Shown here in pieces: positions 58,467 to 64,000 of a stretch of 64,000 nt of DNA (position 1 is the stretch's first letter; every line of letters starts with the position of its first letter). The stretch covers positions 62,001 to 126,000 of the forward strand of contig NZ_JALJRY010000016.1 in NCBI RefSeq assembly GCF_024519455.1. Reading direction: 5' to 3'. The position numbers and the translations under genes are program-made. The notes under the pieces were generated by a model. That model saw nothing but the letters and a program-made list of their open reading frames with translations, was not told the DNA's origin and did no database searches. The stretch is from Streptomyces sp. STR69 (GTDB lineage Bacteria > Actinomycetota > Actinomycetes > Streptomycetales > Streptomycetaceae).

Positions 58467-59479
58467 CAGGCGAGTCGGCGGTGAGCGCAGCGGTCGTGGA
58501 CGAACTGGGGGCGCGGCTCAAGGAGTTCGAAGGGCGTCCGGCCGCCGTCGCGGGCGCGGGCAAGGACGCCGTCAACGAGCCGATGATCCGGCACTGGTGC
58601 GAGGCGATGGGCGACACGAATCCGGCGTACACGGGCCCGGACGCCGTCGCCCCGCCCACCATGCTCCAGGCCTGGACCATGGGCGGCCTCTCCGGGCACT
58701 CGGGACGCACGGGGGCCTACGACGAGCTGTTCGACCTGCTCGACGAGGCGGGCTGCACCTCGGTGGTGGCCACCGACTGCGAGCAGGAGTACCTACGACC
58801 CCTGCGGCCGGGGGACGAGGTCACCTTCGACGCGGTGATCGAGTCGGTCTCGGACCGCAAGACGACGAAGCTGGGCACGGGGTACTTCGTCACGACGCGC
58901 ATGGACGTCCGGGTGGGCCAGGACCTCGTCGGCACCCACCGCTTCCGCATCCTCAAGTACGCCCCCGCGCGGCAGCGACAGAAGCAGAAGAGGAAACAGG
59001 ACGAGAAAGGGGCTCGCGCCCGCCGCCCCCGCCCCGTCGTCAACCGGGACAACGCCGGCTTCTGGGAGGGCGTGCAGCGGCACCAACTCCTCATCCAGCG
59101 CTGCACGAGCTGCGGGACGTTGCGCCACCCCTGGCTGCCGGGCTGCAACACCTGCGGCGGCCCGGACTGGGACACCGTCGAGGCGAGCGGCGACGGGACC
59201 GTCTACTCGTACGTGGTGATGCACCACCCGCCCTTCCCCGCCTTCGACCCTCCCTACGCCGTCGGGCTGATCGAACTCGCCGAGGGCGTGCGGATCGTGA
59301 GCAACGTGGTGGGGGTGCCGTACGACAAGGTGCGCGTCGGGCTGCCGGTACGGCTCGAATTCCGGCGCTACGACGACGAGGACAGGGGCGACGACGAGGA
59401 CAAGGGTGGGGACGAGGGCGGCCCGTTGGTGCTCCCCGTCTTCCGGGTTCTCGAAGGCCGAGAGGGCGGGGCGGGCTGA
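58463..59479 (+). CDS. MaoC-like N-domain / DUF35 OB-fold fusion (ChsH2-like)
   Basis: A 338-residue two-domain protein. Residues 10-165 form a MaoC-type hotdog domain (NEPMIRHWCEAMGDTNPAY, QEYLRPLRPGDEV). Residues 190-330 form a DUF35 domain with a zinc ribbon CTSCGTLRHPWLPGCNTCGG and an OB fold. Mycobacterial ChsH2 has this layout: its hotdog half joins ChsH1 as enoyl-CoA hydratase and its DUF35 half joins the aldolase Ltp2. Both partners lie downstream here. A basic linker (RQKQKRKQDEKGARARRPRP) and an acidic insert (DDEDRGDDEDKGGDEGG) near the end are unusual. Confidence 0.92.
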   Translation: MTGESAVSAAVVDELGARLKEFEGRPAAVAGAGKDAVNEPMIRHWCEAMGDTNPAYTGPDAVAPPTMLQAWTMGGLSGHSGRTGAYDELFDLLDEAGCTSVVATDCEQEYLRPLRPGDEVTFDAVIESVSDRKTTKLGTGYFVTTRMDVRVGQDLVGTHRFRILKYAPARQRQKQKRKQDEKGARARRPRPVVNRDNAGFWEGVQRHQLLIQRCTSCGTLRHPWLPGCNTCGGPDWDTVEASGDGTVYSYVVMHHPPFPAFDPPYAVGLIELAEGVRIVSNVVGVPYDKVRVGLPVRLEFRRYDDEDRGDDEDKGGDEGGPLVLPVFRVLEGREGGAG

Positions 59480-59480
59480 C

Positions 59481-60707
59481 ATGGACTTCACGCCGACCGA
59501 GGAGCAGGCGGCGGCCCGTGATCTGGCCGCCCGGATTTTCGGCGACCTCGCGACACCCGAGCGGCTCGCGGCGGCCGGGACGGGCAGCGACCCCGAGTTG
59601 TGGAAGGCGCTGTGCGCCGCGGGACTGGTGGGCGCCGTAGCGGAGTTGGGCCTGCTCGGCCTTGTCCTCCTCCTGGAGGAACAGGGGCGGACGACGGCCC
59701 AGGTGCCCTTCGCCTCGACGTGCGTGTACGGGCTGTTGGCGGTGACGGCACACGGTTCCGCCGAGCAGCGGGAGCGGTTGTTGCCGGGCATCGGGGACGG
59801 GTCTGTGGTGGTGTGCGGGGCGTTTCCGGCGCAGGGGGGTGTACGGGCCTCTGCGCAGGGTCAGTTGACCGGTACGGTCCCTGTCGTCCCCTGGCTGCGC
59901 GACGCCACGCATGTCCTTGTCGCCGACGAACACGGGGAGTTGTGGCTGACGCCGGTCACGGATGCCACGCTCATCGAACCGGTCGAGCTCACGGCACCCT
60001 GGTCGGCGGGGCGGCTGACACTCGACGGCGCGACGGCGGAACGGCTCGGTGCCACGGAGGCCCATGCCGATGTCCTGGCCGCCCCTCAAGCCGAAGTCCC
60101 GGCCTCCGCCCATGCCGATGTCCTGGCCGCCCCTCAAGCCGAAGTCCCGGCCTCCGCCTATGCCGATGTCCTGGCCGCCCCTCAAGCCGATGTCCCGGCC
60201 TCCGCCCACGCCGATGTCCCGGCCTCCGCCCATGCCGACGTCCCGGCCTCCGCCCACGCCGACGTCCTGGCCACCGCCCGTACCGCCTTCGCCGGTCTTC
60301 AGGCGGGGGTCTGCGCGGGGTCGCTCGCGCGGGCCGTGGCGCATGTCAACGCGCGGGAGCAGTTCGGGCGTCCGCTGGCCACCCGGCAGGCGGTCCAACT
60401 CCGGGCCGCCGACGCGTACATGGACATCGAGGCGATACGTGTGACGGCGTACGAGGCGGCCTGGCGGCGCGATGCCGAACTGCCGTACGCCACACATGCG
60501 TTGACCGCGGCCTGGTGGGCGTCCGAGGCGGGTCGGCGGGTCGTCGACTCGGGTCAGCATCTGCACGGCGGCGCGGGAGCCGACCTGGAGCATCCGGTCC
60601 ACCGGCACTTCCTGTGGGGGCGCCAGCTGGACGGGTACCTCGGCTGTGGGGCCGAAGTGCTGCAGGAACTGGGGGAGTTGATCGTCGGTGAGGAGGCGCA
60701 GTCATGA
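59481..60707 (+). CDS. Acyl-CoA dehydrogenase-like subunit with repeat insert
   Basis: A 408-residue FadE-like protein that starts one base after the previous stop. The N-terminal helical region begins MDFTPTEEQAAARDLAARIF. The middle domain lacks the usual Glu-Pro-x-x-Gly-Ser-Asp motif, as in the partner subunits of mycobacterial heteromeric FadE enzymes. The C-terminal domain keeps REQFGRPLATRQAVQ and GGAGADLEHPVHRHFLWGRQ. Between middle and C-terminal domains, about residues 195-266 are an Ala/Pro/Asp/Val repeat coded by a 24-bp minisatellite. It probably pairs with the first FadE of the operon and may be catalytically inactive alone. Confidence 0.88.
   Translation: MDFTPTEEQAAARDLAARIFGDLATPERLAAAGTGSDPELWKALCAAGLVGAVAELGLLGLVLLLEEQGRTTAQVPFASTCVYGLLAVTAHGSAEQRERLLPGIGDGSVVVCGAFPAQGGVRASAQGQLTGTVPVVPWLRDATHVLVADEHGELWLTPVTDATLIEPVELTAPWSAGRLTLDGATAERLGATEAHADVLAAPQAEVPASAHADVLAAPQAEVPASAYADVLAAPQADVPASAHADVPASAHADVPASAHADVLATARTAFAGLQAGVCAGSLARAVAHVNAREQFGRPLATRQAVQLRAADAYMDIEAIRVTAYEAAWRRDAELPYATHALTAAWWASEAGRRVVDSGQHLHGGAGADLEHPVHRHFLWGRQLDGYLGCGAEVLQELGELIVGEEAQS
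60063..60278 (+). repeat. 24-bp minisatellite inside an acyl-CoA dehydrogenase gene
   Basis: Nine in-frame copies begin every 24 bases from 60063 to 60255, coding eight-residue units like HADVPASA. The first six alternate between two variants, forming a 48-bp higher-order period, and the last three are of a single type. Confidence 0.92.
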
Positions 60708-60784
60708 GGGCAGGAGGTGCAGCCATAAGGGCGGGGGGTGCGGTCGTGAGATCAGGAGGTGCGGTCATGAGGGTGGGTGAGGAG
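60704..60784 (+). repeat. Tandem 21-bp ribosome-site/start cassettes
   Basis: Four related units start at 60704 (ATG), 60725 (ATA), 60746 (GTG) and 60767 (ATG), each 21 bases apart and in frame. Units carry AGGAGGTGC- or GGGGGGTGC-like Shine-Dalgarno sequences seven bases before the next start. The first ATG overlaps the acyl-CoA dehydrogenase stop. Confidence 0.82.
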
Positions 60785-61186
60785 TTGCCCCCGCTCGAAA
60801 TCGAGATCACCCGCACGCTGATCGTCGCCGGGGCCATCGCCTCCCGCGACTACCAGGACGTGCACCACGACGCGGAGTCGGCGCGGCTGAGAGGCTCCCC
60901 CGACATCTTCATGAACATCCTGACGACGAACGGCCTGGTCGGCCGCTACATCACGGACCACTTCGGCCCGAGAGCCGTCCTCCGCAAGGTCGCCATACGG
61001 CTCGGCGCCCCCAACTACCCCGGCGACACCATGGTGTTGACCGGGAGGATCGAGGAGACGGACGGTGACACCGCGACGGTGCGCGTGCTCGGGACGAACG
61101 GCATCGGTCGGCATGTGACCGGCACGGTCGTGGTCACCGTCGCCGTCGCTGTCGCCGTACCGACGACGACGGAGGCCGGGGCATGA
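60767..61186 (+). CDS. MaoC-family enoyl-CoA hydratase subunit (ChsH1-like)
   Basis: A 139-residue hotdog-fold hydratase. The catalytic Asp and His lie in the hydratase motif RDYQDVHHDAESA near residue 30, followed by SPDIFMNILTTNGLVGRY. The mycobacterial ChsH1 pairs with ChsH2 to hydrate the steroid side-chain enoyl-CoA. The ATG chosen has AGGAGG seven bases upstream and gives a normal N-terminus (MRVGEELPPLEIEITRTL). Three upstream in-frame starts (60704, 60746 and the ATA unit) would add a repetitive RAGGA/RSGGAV leader. Its stop overlaps the next start (ATGA). Confidence 0.9.
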   Translation: MRVGEELPPLEIEITRTLIVAGAIASRDYQDVHHDAESARLRGSPDIFMNILTTNGLVGRYITDHFGPRAVLRKVAIRLGAPNYPGDTMVLTGRIEETDGDTATVRVLGTNGIGRHVTGTVVVTVAVAVAVPTTTEAGA

Positions 61187-62349
61187 GCGCCCGCACCCGC
61201 GACACCCTCGGCGGACGGGCCGCGATCGTCGGTATCGGGGCGACGGAGTTCTCCAAGGACTCGGGGCGCAGTGAGCTGCGGCTGGCCGTGGAGGCGGTGC
61301 GGGCGGCGCTGGACGACGCGGGGCTGACGCCGGCGGACGTGGACGGGATGGTGACGTTCACGATGGACACCAACCCGGAGATCACGGTCGCCCAGGCCTG
61401 CGGGATCGGCGAGCTGTCCTTCTTCTCCCGGGTCCACTACGGCGGTGGCGCGGCCTGTGCGACCGTCCAGCAGGCGGCGCTGGCCGTGGCGGCGGGGGTC
61501 GCCGAGGTGGTGGTCTGCTACCGCGCCTTCAACGAGCGGTCTGGACGCAGATTCGGCTCGGGCGTGACACACCGCGAACCCTCGGCGGAGGGCGCGGCGC
61601 TCGGCTGGTCGCTGCCGTTCGGGCTGCTCACCCCGGCGTCGTGGGTCGCGATGGCGGCGCAACGGTATCTGCACACCTACGGCCTCACACCCGAGGTGTT
61701 CGGTCAGGTGGCGGTCGTGGACCGCAAGTACGCGGCGACCAACCCGGCGGCGTACTTCCACGGCAGACCGATCACCCTCGCCGAGCATGCGGCCTCGCGC
61801 TGGATAGTGGAGCCGCTGCGGCTGCTGGACTGCTGCCAGGAGACGGACGGCGCCCAGGCGATCGTCGTCACGTCGGTGGAGCGGGCCCGTGACCTGCCGC
61901 GCCCGCCGGCGGTCGTCGCGGCGGCGGCCCAGGGCGCCGGGCGGGCCCAGGAACAGATGACCAGCTTCTACCGCGACGACCTGACCGGCCTCCCGGAGAT
62001 GGGCGTGGTCGCGCGGCAACTGTGGCGGACGGCGGGGCTCGGGCCGGACGACATGGACGTGGCGATCCTCTACGACCACTTCACGCCGTTCGTGCTGATG
62101 CAGCTGGAGGAGTTCGGGTTCTGCGGAAAAGGGGAGGCGGCGGACTTCGTGGCCGAGGAACGGGTGCCGCTCAACACGCACGGCGGACAGCTCGGGGAGG
62201 CGTATCTGCACGGGATGAACGGGATCGCGGAAGGCGTCAGGCAGGTGCGCGGCACCGCGGTGAACCGAATACCGGGGGCCGGGCGGGTACTGGTGACGGC
62301 GGGGACCGGGGTACCGACCTCCGGACTGGTCCTCACCACCGACGAGTGA
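61183..62349 (+). CDS. Thiolase-fold lipid-transfer protein (Ltp2-like aldolase)
   Basis: A 388-residue thiolase superfamily protein lacking the usual catalytic cysteines in the standard spacing. It begins RAAIVGIGATEFSKDSGRSE and contains VHYGGGAACATVQQAALAVA, YDHFTPFVLMQLEEFGF and GGQLGEAYLHGMNG, as in SCP2/Ltp proteins. Mycobacterial Ltp2, with the DUF35 part of ChsH2, cleaves the last propionyl-CoA from the C17 side chain by retro-aldol reaction. Here both genes are in one operon. The ATG overlaps the MaoC stop. Confidence 0.92.
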   Translation: MSARTRDTLGGRAAIVGIGATEFSKDSGRSELRLAVEAVRAALDDAGLTPADVDGMVTFTMDTNPEITVAQACGIGELSFFSRVHYGGGAACATVQQAALAVAAGVAEVVVCYRAFNERSGRRFGSGVTHREPSAEGAALGWSLPFGLLTPASWVAMAAQRYLHTYGLTPEVFGQVAVVDRKYAATNPAAYFHGRPITLAEHAASRWIVEPLRLLDCCQETDGAQAIVVTSVERARDLPRPPAVVAAAAQGAGRAQEQMTSFYRDDLTGLPEMGVVARQLWRTAGLGPDDMDVAILYDHFTPFVLMQLEEFGFCGKGEAADFVAEERVPLNTHGGQLGEAYLHGMNGIAEGVRQVRGTAVNRIPGAGRVLVTAGTGVPTSGLVLTTDE

Positions 62350-62496
62350 GCCCCCAGGGGTAAACCCGCAGTACGTCCCGGTCGCTCGTCCACCTTCAGG
62401 AGGTGGAGCCAGCCCCACCACTACAACCTGAGGCGGAGTCCCCTTCGGGACCTGCGGCCGATCCGCCGAAGCGGCGATGACTCATAGCGTGGAGCC

Positions 62497-63222
62497 ATGA
62501 CCACAGCCGTCTGCACCAGCGCTTCGAACGCCGTCGCACAGGCCGCCGAACGGGCCGACGCTCGGACCACGACACGGCCCGGCATCCGCCCCGCCGTACG
62601 CCCCGCCGCCGTACGCCCCGCCGCCGTACGCCCGGCCGCCCGTCCCGCCACCCGGCCCACCGCACGGGCTGCGCAGACCCAGCCGACCGCCACCGCCACC
62701 GTTGCCGCTGCCGCCACGACCCTCACGTACCCCTCCTTCTCGTCGTACATGAGGGCCAGGCAGCCGGTGCTGCTGCGGACCGCCCGGTCGCTGACCGCGA
62801 ACCCGTCCGACGCCGAGGACCTGCTGCAGACCGCGCTGACCAAGACATATGTCGCCTGGGAGCGGATCGAGGACCACCGGGCGCTGGACGGCTATGTGCG
62901 CCGGGCGCTGCTGAACACGCGGACCTCGCAGTGGCGCAAGCGCAAGGTCGACGAGTTCGCGTGCGAGGAGCTGCCCGAGCCGGAGACGGGCGGCGCCGCG
63001 GAGGACCCGGCCGAGCAGCAGGCGTTGCACGACGCGATGTGGCGGGCGATCGCGAAGCTGCCGGACCGGCAGCGGGCGATGGTGGTCCTCAGGTATTACG
63101 AGGATCTCAGCGAGGTCCAGACGGCCGAGGTGCTCGGGGTGTCCGTGGGCACGGTGAAGTCGGCGGTGTCGCGGGCGCTGGGCAAGCTGCGCGAGGACCC
63201 GGAGCTGGTCCTCGCCCGGTAG
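62497..63222 (+). CDS. SigE-family RNA polymerase sigma factor
   Basis: A 241-residue sigma factor. The first 80 residues are low-complexity Ala/Arg/Pro/Thr sequence built from repeats (PAAVRPAAVRPAARPATRP). Region 2 follows (FSSYMRARQPVLLRTARSLT, AEDLLQTALTKTYVAWERI), then region 4 (LPDRQRAMVVLRYYEDLSEV, with helix-turn-helix VLGVSVGTVKSAVSRAL). A long N-terminal extension on an ECF-type factor recalls pro-sigma proteins such as BldN but is not clearly related. No anti-sigma gene is adjacent. GGAG precedes the ATG at short spacing. Confidence 0.88.
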   Translation: MTTAVCTSASNAVAQAAERADARTTTRPGIRPAVRPAAVRPAAVRPAARPATRPTARAAQTQPTATATVAAAATTLTYPSFSSYMRARQPVLLRTARSLTANPSDAEDLLQTALTKTYVAWERIEDHRALDGYVRRALLNTRTSQWRKRKVDEFACEELPEPETGGAAEDPAEQQALHDAMWRAIAKLPDRQRAMVVLRYYEDLSEVQTAEVLGVSVGTVKSAVSRALGKLREDPELVLAR

Positions 63223-63391
63223 GAGCCAGGCGCAAGCCAGACGGAAGGCAGACGTAAGCCAGAGGAAGCCAGACGGATGACGGGTGACGGGTGATCGATC
63301 ATCCGTCCCTAGTGACATACCGTGCGGTATGTGAGCAGAATCAGCGCGACCCCTTACTACCGCGTAGGCAATGTCGCCCCGGGAGGACGCC

Positions 63392-64000
63392 GTGCTGAGC
63401 ACCATGCAGGACGTACCGCTGTTGATCTCCAGGATCCTGACCCACGGGTCGACGGTCCACGGAACATCGCAGGTGATCAGCTGGACCGGTGAGGGAGAGC
63501 CGGAACGCCGTTCCTTCGCGGAGATCGGTGCCCGCGCGGCCCAGTTGGCGCATGCCCTGCGCGAGGACCTGGGCGTGGTGGACGGCGAACGCACGGCGAC
63601 CTTCATGTGGAACAACGCGGTCCATGTCGAGGCATACTTCGCGATCCCCGCCATGGGTGCGGTGCTGCACACCCTCAACCTCCGTCTTCCGGCCGACCAG
63701 TTGGCGTGGATCGTCAACCACGCGGCCGACCGGGTGGTGATCGTCAACGGCTCGCTGATCCCGCTGCTCGCACCCCTGCTGCCCAAGCTGCCGACGGTCG
63801 AGCACATCGTCGTGTCCGGACCCGGCGACCGCACCCCCCTCGACGGCACCCACGTGCGCGTGCACGAGTACGAGGACCTGATCGCCGGCAAGCCGACCAC
63901 CTACGACTGGCCCGAGCTGGACGAACGCCAGGCCGCCGCGATGTGCTACACCTCCGGGACCACGGGCGACCCCAAGGGCGTGGTGTTCAGCCACCGTTCG
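63392..64000 (+). CDS. Long-chain acyl-CoA synthetase (partial, FadD-like)
   Basis: The first 203 codons of an AMP-binding enzyme cut by the window edge. The AMP-binding P-loop motif YTSGTTGDPKG is present near residue 192, and WNNAVHVEAYFAIPAMGAVL and LNLRLPADQLAWIVNHA fit fatty-acid CoA ligases of the FadD group. It activates an acid to acyl-CoA and may feed the FadE/MaoC/Ltp2 operon just upstream. The GTG start follows GGGAGG with five bases between; an ATG four codons later is an alternative. Confidence 0.93.
   Translation, partial: MLSTMQDVPLLISRILTHGSTVHGTSQVISWTGEGEPERRSFAEIGARAAQLAHALREDLGVVDGERTATFMWNNAVHVEAYFAIPAMGAVLHTLNLRLPADQLAWIVNHAADRVVIVNGSLIPLLAPLLPKLPTVEHIVVSGPGDRTPLDGTHVRVHEYEDLIAGKPTTYDWPELDERQAAAMCYTSGTTGDPKGVVFSHRS

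Noticed and set aside
1..64000. CRISPR array, insertion sequences or prophage
   Set aside because: No regularly spaced repeats with unique spacers, no transposase or integrase motif and no phage structural genes were seen. The tandem repeats found are contiguous and mostly within genes.

Overview
The window is high-GC actinobacterial chromosome and reads as Streptomyces. Most reading frames have strongly GC-biased third codon positions, GTG starts are common, many adjacent genes share a GTGA or ATGA stop/start overlap, and typical genus families appear (anti-sigma-type ATPases, a SpoIIE-type phosphatase, a DyP/Sco copper locus, a fused cydCD). From memory, the order lacI - hisC-like - cydA - cydB - cydCD - sensor kinase ... 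serS - pheA - dtpA - copCD - PCuAC - sco matches the oriC-proximal core of S. coelicolor (roughly SCO394x-SCO400x). Three exact and two one-mismatch ParB sites (GTTTCACGTGAAAC) and several DnaA-box groups in 64 kb support an oriC-near position.

Layout. 0-5 kb: a partial unknown gene, a PPP-like metallophosphoesterase, a 0.9-kb non-coding stretch with a long hairpin, a LacI regulator and a HisC/Pat aminotransferase. 5-13 kb: cytochrome bd locus cydA-cydB-cydCD behind a Rex-type operator, then an orphan DosS/DevS-like GAF sensor kinase. 13-17.5 kb: M23 peptidase, HAD phosphatase, a truncated class III aminotransferase, an F420-type oxidoreductase and KptA. 17.5-22 kb: a minus-strand four-gene operon (M24 peptidase, EphD-like hydrolase-SDR fusion, PF10118 hydrolase, MerR regulator) joined by GTGA overlaps. 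22-26 kb: a four-gene ABC transporter operon. 26-30 kb: HAD phosphatase, serS, a 583-bp DnaA-box-rich gap, and pheA. 30-36 kb: copper and extracytoplasmic redox locus (dtpA, copC-copD, PCuAC, sco, ycnI, Met/His-rich membrane protein). 36-45 kb: anti-sigma-type ATPase, acetyltransferase, Tat-exported intradiol dioxygenase, CitG-like protein, MFS exporter with a MocR regulator, pepP and a SpoIIE-type phosphatase with altered metal motif. 45-57 kb: two primase/polymerase-domain proteins, a secreted protein, a SEC-C protein, a second anti-sigma-type ATPase, GDPD, HtrA protease, a sigma factor with partner, an acetyltransferase with a microsatellite, tRNA-Ser(UGA), a small Imm32-like protein and an Asn/Ser/Gly-rich secreted peptide. 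57-64 kb: an operon resembling the mycobacterial igr steroid side-chain genes (two acyl-CoA dehydrogenase-like subunits, MaoC/DUF35 fusion, MaoC, Ltp2-like thiolase), a SigE-family sigma factor and a partial acyl-CoA ligase.

The most unusual sequence features are: 24-bp minisatellite repeats expanded inside the second acyl-CoA dehydrogenase; a 21-bp tandem array of Shine-Dalgarno/start cassettes before the MaoC gene; the DnaA-box array between serS and pheA; ParB sites embedded in terminator-like palindromes and in a start codon; a broken aminotransferase joined to unrelated sequence; and a structured intergenic region near 47.3 kb. No CRISPR array, insertion sequence or prophage was seen.
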